The position numbers and the translations under genes were made by a program. Below the pieces are notes generated by a model. The model saw nothing but the letters and a program-made list of their open reading frames with translations. It made no database searches and had not been told where the DNA came from. From positions 30,050,779 through 30,114,778 of the forward strand of contig CP099847.1 in the NCBI GenBank assembly GCA_030062745.1: 64,000 nucleotides of DNA. Reading direction: 5' to 3'. Below are positions 48,918 through 58,305 of this stretch, one piece after another. Each line of letters starts with the position of its first letter. Within the stretch, counting starts at the first letter, position 1. This stretch comes from Capitulum mitella. Lineage: Eukaryota; Arthropoda; Thecostraca; Pollicipedomorpha; Pollicipedidae.

Positions 48918-50065
48918 TTACTTTTGAGCATGGAACTTGTAAAGGCGATCCCTGTCAGGAAGGCAGCAGAGGTGAATCTTGCAGGTTCGGCACTGTGTGC
49001 CAATGTGCCTCTTGCAGCCGGGATAGCGACAGCGTTTGAAGTCCTTTCTGCTTTGTGCTTTTGAAAGGTGCTTCTCGTGCGTCTAGGTAGCGGAAAAGAG
49101 CGTATAGGGTCTATGAGCTGACGCTGGCGTTTGCCTTGAAGCTCGTTCGTAGCTGCATTCTCATCTGAGTCATCATCTGTGGCCGCACCGGATCACTCGC
49201 CAGAAGGCACACCTTTGAACAGCTCGTCAGCCAGTGCGTACTTGAACTCCAGCACCTTCATGGTCTGGCTGGCTATCCCGACTGCTGGCAGTACTGCTCG
49301 TACAGAATCCAGACGTTTACTGCCGCCGCGTCGATGAAGTGACGATTCACGGTCCTCTTGTTGGTTCCTGCCGAGGATCTGTAATGCGCCAGCATGTGAT
49401 CGTTGAGATCCACTCCTCCCATGTAGGCATGGTATGCGCAAATGACATCAGGACGCTTCACCTGTCTGTACGATCTTGTTTGGCGCTCGTACTGTCTGAC
49501 TTCATCACTCGGCTCAGAGCCGTGTTCAGCTGAGGTCAGGTACACGGGCCTGTTGTCTTGCCACGCTGTGACTGCGACGACGTTGTCATTTCTGACAGAC
49601 GTCGCACTTCTGCGCTCCTTGTTTCTCAGTGCCGTTTCCGCCAGCAGATTCGTGTCCTTCGGGGTTCTTTTCTTCCTGATGGTCCCCGTAGCATTGATCA
49701 GTTTTTTGTCCTTGAGATGCTGTAACAGCCGGATCGAGGCAAAACAACGACCAAAATAGATGTTGGTGCCCGGTGGCAGGGACGGAATAAGCCTGATGAC
49801 GACGGACTCTCCCAGATGTCAGAGTCCACCTTCCTCTTCTGCGATGGTGAGCTTCCTGCCTTCCCAGGGCTCGAAATCGACCACTAGTCCTTCAGATGTC
49901 GCTAGGACGAAGTTCCTTATTCCTTTCAAGTTGGGTTTACATGGAACGTACTGCATTAGAACGGTCTTTTCAGTGAGCGGAATCATTTGCTCAAACACAC
50001 TTACCTCACGGGGTCTCGGAATTTCCAGGCAACCCTTCCGGCGGATACATTCCATGAGCGATCGC
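48918..50065 (-). pseudogene. piggyBac-type transposase relic (5'-truncated)
   Basis: Minus-strand reading, 5' to 3': EQMIPLTEKTVLMQYVPCKP then NFVLATSEGLVVDFEPW (49990-49860), carrying the first catalytic Asp region; a broken middle; then DVICAYHAYMGGVDLNDHM with the third catalytic Asp at about 49410 and the second Asp of the GGVDxxD motif; then NRHFIDAAAVNVWILYEQY. After a frame break the C-terminal Cys-rich module reads RCRYPGCKRHIGTQCRTC and IHLCCLPDRDRLYKFHAQK, ending at a stop at 48918-48920. These are the hallmarks of the piggyBac (DDE_Tnp_1_7) family. The N-terminal part is missing beyond about 50065 and frameshifts make it dead. It belongs to a lineage clearly different from the 61-63 kb copy. 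Confidence 0.9.
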
Positions 50066-50069
50066 CAGC

Positions 50070-51400
50070 ACTCTCCCCCCCCCCCGTTCCCCAGTTTTGC
50101 CTTGACTGAGCGGGGGCTGGAAACTCCATTGCAGGGACTGACCCCCCATTTTACATGCTAGGTGAAGCCCTAGTGTAGGTTTTTAGGAACTTCAAACCTG
50201 ATAATTATTTAACTGACGAGATTGCTTTGTGGCTTCTTTCCATGGTATTTCGAGCGAGATTCTCTATCTCCACTTCCTTGGCATGGCACCGCGAGGCACC
50301 AAACCATCATTCCCGCTCGATTTGTCAAACAGAGTGGGCGAGCGAACTCAGTCATACATTCGAGGACTGCCAGAGCTCTGAATATTCGCTTGTTTGCTTT
50401 GAATATTATTCTCGGATAACTCTCAGATTGCACTTCCTTGGTCAGCAATCTTGCTCCGTAAGGAAATGTCTCAAAACTGTTTGATATAAAGACTATGTTC
50501 AAATCAGTAACATGATTTAGACGCTGATTAAGAGAGTTTTTTTTATGATGAAACCTTCATTTACTCAAAAGACCTTACCAAGGCTTTTTGAATTGAAAAG
50601 ACAAATCACGCCAAAAAATCGCAACGTTTTCGCTCAGAAGAAGATAGAAATCACGTGCAGGAATACATTAGCTGTTCGTTTACGTGACTGTCTTGTTCCG
50701 CGGGTCTAACTTTACATTTTACCTTAATTTTACGAGCCCACGCTTGGAAATCCTGCCGATTTTATGTCGCCGTCTCTCATCAATGGTTTGGCTGACAGAA
50801 ACACAATTACCAGGTAAAAGAAATTCGTGATAAAAACTAACAAACGAATATTTTCGCAAATACAGAAATTATAAGACGTTCACTGATTCGGGCAATGTGA
50901 CCAGTACATCGGTGGAAAGAATCACTTGTATTTTCCTAAGAGAAACGGCGATTTCCCATGTTGGTAACTTTCTTCAGACGTTCGGTGAAGCTTTCAATCC
51001 AGAAACGTCAAAATCCATGGAACGCAAACGGTTTGAAGTGGGTGATGTTGGCCCGGTTTTCGGATTCAGGTCTCTGTTGGAACAGTATGAGAGGTAGAAC
51101 GACCGCAGTTGGGACAGTCACCGTGTTGTAGACTACAACTGCACCATTGTTATCTCGGGATTAGCGGAGGAGTAACTACAGTGTAGCTTTATTGCCACCA
51201 ATGGTCTTTTCTGGATATCGGTATCAAGCGGGTCCCGAGTTCGAATCCCACCACGAGACGGGTTTTTTCGGCATTTTACCCAAATATGTGGTGGAGATGT
51301 TGGTGTTCCTCGCTATTAATGACACCTACAGTGCCATGAGCAATGTCAGAGCGTGGGTGTTTACATCTGGTTCTCCTAAGGAGCAAACGGTGTTTATATC
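50070..51400. other. Gene-free sequence
   Basis: Begins with a C run (about 50073-50086) where piggyBac coding similarity stops. At 51236 a B-box-like gttcgaatcc occurs, but no tRNA fold can be drawn around it. No genes recognised. Confidence 0.4.
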
Positions 51401-51772
51401 TATGTCGATTACCAGTAGACGGCCTCACTATCTTTTTACATGATGCCTCCATTGGTTTGTTTGCAAGATCCCGTCATTTACACCCTGAACACGATAAAAT
51501 CAGACATCGCACAAATGCTACAATGAAAAATGATATCAGTGCATCCTTTTCGGTAGAAAGGTATCTTCTGCGGTGATGCCTGACAGCCTTTAAGAGGGCC
51601 TAAAATTGGCTCTCGTCCTTCGTAGGTCGGGCAAAGTCCTGAATCAGCTTCACAGCCTTTCCGCCGGGTCACTGACACACTTCACATTCAAGGCGAAAGT
51701 CACCAGCTCGCGGTGACCGGACACATGATTGTCACTGGCTTGGCTTCACTCGCAGTCCTGCTGAATGGATAT

Positions 51773-52120
51773 TCAGGATGCGGAATGGCGGGGGAGCGGG
51801 ATCGGGGATCGACTAGCTCCCAGACCTCTGTATTCGTCGTGTAAACTGAAAACGTAGGTTACCTGGTAGGATAGCCAGCTGGGCGTTCGGTTTGGCAGAC
51901 GGCTTTCGCGATCTTTTCTTTCACCGTGATTTGTAAGAATGGGGCTGCTTAGGCTGCGTGGGACCACTACCTCAGTTAGGTACCATGGGTGGCTTGATAG
52001 GGCTCCCAGGGCAGCTTCAGCTGCCACTGTCGCGCCTCCCTCCACGTACCGCATCAGCGTATGGTGCAGCGCGAGATCATGTCCGCTGCACCATACCGTT
52101 GCACGGGGCGCCCGCTGCAC
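51773..52120 (-). pseudogene. Repeat-borne coding relic, left arm (HPWYLTE type)
   Basis: A 115-codon frame in the left arm reading outward. It contains DLALHHTLMRYVEGGATVAA and then SSHPWYLTEVVVPRSL. The same protein is encoded in the mirrored right arm. The H-x-WYL-T/S-E block resembles an uncharacterised protein family I associate with repetitive DNA in aquatic invertebrates, where HLWYLSE is typical; this is recollection, not a search result. After EVVVPRSL the frame drifts from the right-arm reading, so it is decayed. Confidence 0.5.
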
Positions 52121-52433
52121 TGGCCACTTTCAGCCCATGCGGCACGTACACCAGGGCTGCAAAGGTGCAGAACGACTCCAGTTGGCGCACGGTTTTATCA
52201 TCCTAACCCATCTTCCCACCTCCACGCCAGTCCCTTAAAGGCGCACAGCACTGAGGTGATTCATCTGGCCTGATGCGATGGCGCGCGCCAGGCGTGCGCA
52301 TCATCATGCCTTCGCCAGCACCCATCACTGTCTGGGTTAATTGCTGATGGGCATCGGATGCGCACGCCTCACGCGCACCATCACGCCAGATTGATGGCTT
52401 CAGTGTTGTGCGCTTTTAAGAGACTGGCGTGGA

Positions 52434-53160
52434 ATGGGCAGCAGATGGGTTATGAGACCGTGCGCCAAATGGACCGTCCTGCACTTTTGCAGCCCTGGTG
52501 TACGTGCCGTATTGGCTGAAAGTGGCCAGTGCAGTGGACGCCCCGTCCATGATCTCGCGCTGCACCATACGCTGATGAGGTACGCTGAGGGAGGCGCTGC
52601 AGTGGCAGCTGAAGCTGCCTTGCGAGCCCTGTCACGCCACCTATGATACCTGACTGAGGTAGTGGTCCCACTCAGCCTAAACAGTCCAGTTCCAACAGAT
52701 CAGGTGAAAGAAAAGGTCGCAGAAGCCGTCTGCCAAACCGCGCGCTTAAGCTGACCATCCCATCAGCCGACGTTTATTTCCAAATTTGCCAACAGAACTG
52801 TAGACAAAAGCAAAAATGTCTACAGAGGTTTTGGAACCCAGCCGGTCCCCGATCCTGGGTCCCATTCCACATCCTGAGTATCGAGTCAGCATGACTGTGG
52901 GTGAAACCAAGCCAGTGGCCATCATTTGTGGGTCACCGCGATCTGGTGACTTTTGTCTTGGATGTGAAGTGTGTCGGCGACCCGGCGGAAAGGGCTATCA
53001 AGCTGATTCAGGACTGTGTCAGTCGTGCGAAGGACGAGGGCCAACTTCACACCCTCTTACAGACCGTCGAGCATCACCGCATCCACCGAAATAGATCCCG
53101 AGATGTATTTTTTTGTTGTGGGATCCTTGTCATGTCTAATTTTATTGTGTTTGGGATGTA
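52434..53160 (+). pseudogene. Repeat-borne coding relic, right arm (HL*YLTE type)
   Basis: Mirror copy of the left-arm relic. It reads DLALHHTLMRYAEGGAAVAA, then SRHL-stop-YLTEVVVPLSL, where TGA replaces the Trp codon seen in the left arm (TGG), then TDQVKEKVAEAVCQT. After further frame breaks another block reads FVLDVKCVGDPAERAIKLI and HTLLQTVEHHRIHRNRSR (52901-53161); its counterpart in the left arm lies at about 51560-51750. Two arms decaying independently from one coding sequence is the direct observation; the family is not firmly known. Confidence 0.5.
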
Positions 53161-53234
53161 AATGACGGGATATTGTGAATGAACCATTGGAGGTAGCTTA
53201 TGAATAGGTACTGGGGCCATGTAATGTAATCGAG

Positions 53235-56200
53235 GCAACTGAGGTCAATATGAGTATCGTTTGCTAGTTTGGAAGACCAAGTATTAACACTCGTGCTCTT
53301 ATATTATTTACAGCCCTGCATTTGTCATTAATGCCGAGGAATCAGTCTGGACGGTGGATATTCCATACTCCAACGCGAAAACCGGGCCAACATCGTCAAC
53401 TTCAAACCGCTTGCCCTTCATGGATTTTTCGTTTCCGAATTGAAACTAGAGATGCAATTTTTTTCAAAATGCCGGCTCCGGCTCCCGTTCCAGCCACGAT
53501 GTAGATCTACTGGACACGCTTGGACACAGGATGGCTTGATATGGATACGGTTGGTCATCGCTCAATATGTTTTAATACTTATATTGATATTATGCATATT
53601 TTACAAATTTACGGAGACGAATACTGATATATTTGTCATTGTTTAAGCATATCTGAAATAATTTTGAGTTTATAACAACTGGAACAGCTGTAAGCAGCCA
53701 TGATAAATATGCTATGTGGTCAACTATTGTTGTCACAAGTTTGGAGCCAAGTCTCAGGTAATGGATGATTATGTGCACTTACATACAAAAGCAGCTGAAG
53801 TGATAGAAGACAATGACTGGAATTCCAATCTCAAGACGCAGGCAGCAGCAATGGAATTCTAGGTCTCCTGATTGCCTGATTGCAGTGGAATGTCATCATT
53901 GTTACGGAAATGTACAGTATGACCGATGTGTTACAGCAGAAACTTTCATGCACCAGTCATGAAGCAATACAGGCCTAACGCAGGTTTATCGGTGGAGGAT
54001 ATGGAGGAAAATTGAGACAGAAAGCTAACACCACTAGCAACTTGCAGTTACAAATTAAACATTATGCTATTTAAAAAGAAACTGGTGTGGTGGAGGAGCC
54101 ATGTCTCAGTTTACTGCTGAGAGTCTCTTACATTTGCTTTTCCTATGGGAAGCAGGTAGAATTTGTAATACATACATTTCTATCTTGAGGCCAGTGCATC
54201 AAGCTTCAACATGAGTGTTACATCACAGTGAAGTTTAATATCTTTGACGTAGCAAAAGGCAAGTGTATGGGATTAACGGCATGGAGACATGGTCCTTTCC
54301 CTCAACTACCTTGACTTTCACAACGCATCTTCAACTCATGCACAGTTTGAGGCTGAATGTTTGTCTCACTTTTTGCTCTCATGAAGGGTACAAATTGTGT
54401 GGTACTCAGCTTAAGATCATAATGGTCTCAAGATGATGTTCAGGCCAAACAAGTACCTATATTGCGTAGTAAAGATGCAGTGAGAGCAACTGAGACCAGA
54501 AGCCCGTTTCGTAAAATATATTCCCTGGGAAAAAAACATTTTACGAAAATAATTGGCGAAAATATGAAATCCCATCTCACCACAGACGTAGGAAAAAGGA
54601 CGACATGGAATTTATGGCTGCATTTTTCTCTACCGACGTAAAATCCTATTTCATCAATTTGAGACACATGCAAAAATAGGTTGCGTAACCCTGGCGCATC
54701 TGCCTCACAATCGTAAAAAAATACTTATTTACTGAGTACATGCTGCAATCTGCACTGGTCAGAAGTCCAGACCGAACTCAGCTTTTACAGAATGAAATAG
54801 GGCAAGCACCCAAGTAAAGTTCAGTAGCGTTTCTGTAAACATAGCTGCAAATATTTTTGCTACTCCTGTATACCGACATTGTGTAGTACAATTTTTAATC
54901 TTCAGATCCATGCAAACTGAAACCTCACCTGTGCGCCCCTTACCCACCAGAATTCGAGATGGCAAATGCTTTCACGACGCATGTATTGCTAAAGGATGTG
55001 GACTCTCCTTGCTTTATTTGTCTTCCTAATTTTTGCCTTGATACTCATAATTTTGCAGTAGCTAGGAGTTTGGACTCTGAAGCTCATAATGTTTCGTGTG
55101 CAGCGTGATTGCAATCATACGTACGTGTACACGGATACACATGCATGTACCCTGTCAAACTATAAAACTATGGGATATCCAATCCAAAATATCAGGCTGT
55201 TAGACTGGGCTGCTGTTAGACTGGATTTTCAGTCTATTTTACATTCATATACAGTCGATTCAGCCAACATCATTCGTCCACTTGTGGGAAGTGTGGCACG
55301 TTGTTGGCCTTATCTCCTAATTAGTCTGAGATGGTGCAATTTATTTTTTGTTCAGTTTTGCTACTTTATGTTTTACTTATATCATGCCTTCTGATTGTTT
55401 GGGTTTGTTCATTTAATTAAATTACTCAATGTGTCAGAAAATACCTGTTGTTGCAGTTAATTATGTGGTTCATATTTCATACCCATATGCTGCTTTTGCG
55501 TTTTTGTCTTGGAGACACGGTAGGATGTGTTTAGTGTACTTAAGCGCATGCTACGACAGGCGCTTAAGTAGGCACGGCCTGCTTAAGCACATGCCCCGTT
55601 CTATGCACGCCGTGCCGGAGTTTAGGCGCGGCAGCGTGCCTGCGGCTGCTCAAAATTGCAACTGTGATTGAAACCTGCGCCAGACGTCTTAAAACAGTTC
55701 ATAACATGAAAAATCGCCGTTGCTCGCAGGTTTTTAAACAAAAGCGATTTTGTTTTGCAACGGTCTAGGAACCAGTCATACACCATGGGGCCTTGACAAC
55801 TTGCCCAGGAAGTCTGTTTCACGCCATGCATGCCCTAACTAGTGATCCGTTTGTTGACTCTATTTTCGTTTTTCGAGGCCCTGAGGCGGCGTTTTGTGAT
55901 GCTGAAGGTTAAGATGAAATAAAATAGATGAGAAGTAGAACAAACAAAATATATTAGTACATTTCGATTCAGGGCAACTCCCCACCTTCAATCTGACGAA
56001 TTTGCGAAATTTTGCACCAGAAGTCCATCCATTTGACAGCTTCAGTGATCAGAATGGGCATGACGAGGAGCAGGGCTGCATAGGTGTAAAATCTAGATAG
56101 GTATAAAATGATGACACATTTTTTAAGACTGCTGCGCCATGTTGTATCCAAACAGGCTTTTCTTCAACAGTATGTTTGTGCTCCTTCCTATCGAAATGTT

Positions 56201-56850
56201 CTCCTTGGTTAAACGTATACCCAAATCCATGTGTCGGTCCTCGCAGCAGTTCATGAAATGGGGAAGGCAGCCATGAGCTTTTGAAGCCAATCGCTACTAC
56301 ACGAAGATAGGGTTTCTGCATTAAGGAGCACTGGCATGGTACATAATTTGGCTCACTCAAGAAGCTGTGGTCGATCGAGGTTTTTCCCGATCTGGCACAG
56401 AATCACGGAAGTTGGAAATCAGGGACCGAACCCTGAACTAAAATGACGTTCTCTTGCCTGAACGCCGGGCTAAAACGGTAAAGTTCTTCATTTGAAACGG
56501 CATCAGAGACCAATGGCAAAGAAAATGACAGAGCCTCCCGCTTCATTTGTTCTTTGACAGGATGTCCCGGCGATCAGAAACTTAGAACACAATGGTGAAC
56601 TGCTGGTGATTCTGGAAAGCTCTTATGTTTCGAGCCCGGGAAAAGCAGAAGTTTTTAAGTCCAGAACGAGGAACGCGCTGACTTGTGTGGTATCGCATTT
56701 CGGCATGACGCGTGCCAATTGCGACTCTTACGGCAGTCCGGCGTTGACTGCATCCCTTCAGGCGGTGTGCCCCGTGCCATCGAGTCTCTCCCGCTGAAAT
56801 GGTCCCGATGTGTTCCGAACTATCTCATCAGCGTCGGGCCACATGGAGTG
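53235..56850. other. Gene-free sequence
   Basis: AT-moderate, mostly featureless. A two-stem palindromic cluster lies at 55537-55616: TACTTAAGCGC (55537-55547)/GCGCTTAAGTA (55560-55570), immediately followed by GGCACGGC (55571-55578)/GCCGTGCC (55609-55616). No open frame is supported. Confidence 0.4.
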
Positions 56851-57000
56851 ACATGTAACGAGGCGTCCGTTTTGGTCGCTGAGTGGTCCTTTCACTCTGC
56901 GGACGTCGCTGGCCAATGAATAGCACCGCTGGTGGGCGTCCCCATGAATGCTCGCGCTAATGAGGTGCCACCTCATCTATTCATATTGGGTGTACGAGGA
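56850..57000. promoter_or_regulatory. Nested palindromes with AGGTG/CACCT and CCAAT-type words
   Basis: ATGAGGTG-C-CACCTCAT (56960-56976) is a perfect 17-bp palindrome; AGGTG/CACCT is the core recognised by ZEB/Snail-type zinc fingers. Outside it CCAATGAATAG (56913-56923) pairs with CTATTCATATTGG (56977-56989). GCTAATGAG at about 56957 adds a homeodomain-type core. It lies about 1.3 kb upstream of the first coding exon at 58.26 kb, so a promoter-proximal regulatory element is plausible but untested. Confidence 0.35.
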
Positions 57001-57764
57001 TATTCCTGATAGGAAATTGTCAGATTTATCTCGGTACGAAGTTGGGTTCAAAGTGAAACTGTGCTCTATGTTCCTCTCGGATTAACGCTGCTCATGTGCT
57101 AGGCTGTGAAAGACTACACGCCTTTGACTGTGGTATTAAACACGGACTTCACATTGAAGACTGTAATGGCACTTAACTTTTCAAAGTTCTCTTAGTGAAT
57201 GTTCTCTTAGTGCATGCATTACCTAAATGCCTAGATGTAAATTTCATTGCTCTGGAAAGCGAGCAGTATTAAGCATGACATTGCAGTCAACACTCTCACC
57301 ATTATCAGCGCTCTGACCTGAAGCGCTACGTGCTGACCTTTGCCGACACTCTGATCTGGATTTGTGCGCAGCATTACCCTCTGAACTGGGTCTGCTTGTG
57401 GCGTTGCCCTCTGACCCGGCTGTCTGCAGCGACTAAGCATGTGACTCGGCTTGGTTTGGACGGCACCCCCGACTTCGTTCTGTTTTTTTTTTGCCGCGGT
57501 GTTTTTCTGCTTTCGATTAGTGGTGGGGATGAAATTGAGAAGTTCATGGAGCGAAGTTCCCCCAATTGTTAAGAGGACGGCACTCTTTGGTCATGTCCTG
57601 ATGGACATCGCAACATATACTTGGTCAGAGGAACCGAGAAAAAAGGCGACTTTTGCTATACTGAGTCAAGAGAAAACGATCGGCGAGAGGCCAGTTTTCG
57701 CGGAGTGTAACGAAGCTTGAGGCGACACACGTGACTTCCTGACCATTCAAACAAGCACGGACAC
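57000..57764. other. Gene-free sequence upstream of the CpG block
   Basis: AT-moderate DNA with short featureless frames and a T run at about 57484-57492. A GCN5/TATA-type signal was not recognised. Confidence 0.4.
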
Positions 57765-58259
57765 GTGCGACAGCAGAGGTCCGTTCGCCCGCCGGACAGG
57801 GATCGCATGCTCCCGTCGGTCCCGACCCAAACGACGAGCCCGCGTCTGAAGACGACGCGGCGTGGCTGCGGTCAGACCGAGCAGCCGGCGACTCCAGCGC
57901 CCGGTCGGCGCGGTCCGGACGCGAGCCGCTCCCTCCGACGCCGGCGGAGCCTCGCGCGCCCGACGGCCGCCGTCGCGACCGACGCCGCCGAACAGCGCGT
58001 CGCCGTCGCCGCGGTCGTAAAATCAATTGCATGGGGCGGGATGTGGGCTAACGCGGGCCGGCGGGCGGCGATCTCCGCCGCGCGCACGGCCGCCGTCGGC
58101 CGGCCGCCGCCCCGGAACCAGTTGATCGCTGCCGCCGACGGGGACCGCAGCGCCGCCGCCGCCGTCGGCCGGCCGCCGCCCCGGAACCAGTTGATCGCTG
58201 CCGCCGACGGGGACCGCAGCGCCGCCGCCGCCGACGCGGCCGGCCGGTGTCGTGCTACG
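57765..58259 (+). promoter_or_regulatory. CpG-rich promoter/5' UTR region of the 58.26-kb exon
   Basis: Composition becomes strongly CpG-rich here and stays so across the start codon at 58260. A GC-box-like ggggcggg occurs at about 58033 after gtaaaatcaattgcat. The frame is open all the way to the start codon, which is expected of stop-poor sequence and does not require an earlier start. No clear TATA box is seen. The exact transcription start is unknown. Confidence 0.45.
58092..58229. repeat. 69-bp tandem duplication in the 5' UTR region
   Basis: A 69-base unit (beginning gccgtcggccggccgccg and ending ccgcagcgccgccgcc) is present twice without visible change, at 58092-58160 and 58161-58229, starting about 170 bp before the start codon. 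The unit length is a multiple of three. Identity of the copies suggests a young duplication, or possibly an assembly artefact in GC-rich DNA. Confidence 0.9.
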
Positions 58260-58305
58260 ATGGGCCCGCTGCTCGGCGTCCTGGCGCTCTGTCAGCTGCT
58301 GACTG
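58260..58305 (+). CDS. First coding exon of a secreted or membrane protein (partial gene)
   Basis: The ATG at 58260 has A at -3 and G at +4, an optimal Kozak context. It encodes MGPLLGVLALCQLLTG: a short N-region, a leucine-rich hydrophobic core of about 11 residues and a polar end, which is a signal-peptide start. Directly after the first base of codon 16 the sequence is GTGAGC (58306-58311), a canonical 5' splice site, giving a phase-1 exon end. Signal-peptide exons ending in phase 1 are common in genes for extracellular proteins built from phase-1 modules (Ig, fibronectin III, CUB, LDLa and similar). The family cannot be told from 16 residues. Without splicing the frame would run on to 58394 as Arg/Gly-rich residues, which looks like intron read-through. 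Confidence 0.6.

Larger units (their letters stand above)
51405..53233. mobile_element. 1.8-kb inverted repeat (foldback) with coding relics in both arms
   Basis: Two arms of about 0.85-0.9 kb mirror each other across a loop at about 52303-52356. Matching landmarks: tcgattac (51405-51412) with gtaatcga (53226-53233); cccgtcatttac (about 51470) with gtaaatgacggg (about 53157); the ggtttggcagacggctt region (about 51890) with its complement near 52725; gcgtgcgcatc (52292-52302) with gatgcgcacgc (52357-52367). Identity by eye is roughly 75-85 per cent, with indels. The shape suits a foldback element, or two copies of one repeat inserted head to head and then diverged together. Confidence 0.85.

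Noticed and set aside
51192-51275. Possible tRNA or tRNA-derived SINE around gttcgaatcc
   Set aside because: The B-box word is present, but the T-stem does not pair and no acceptor or anticodon stem can be drawn.
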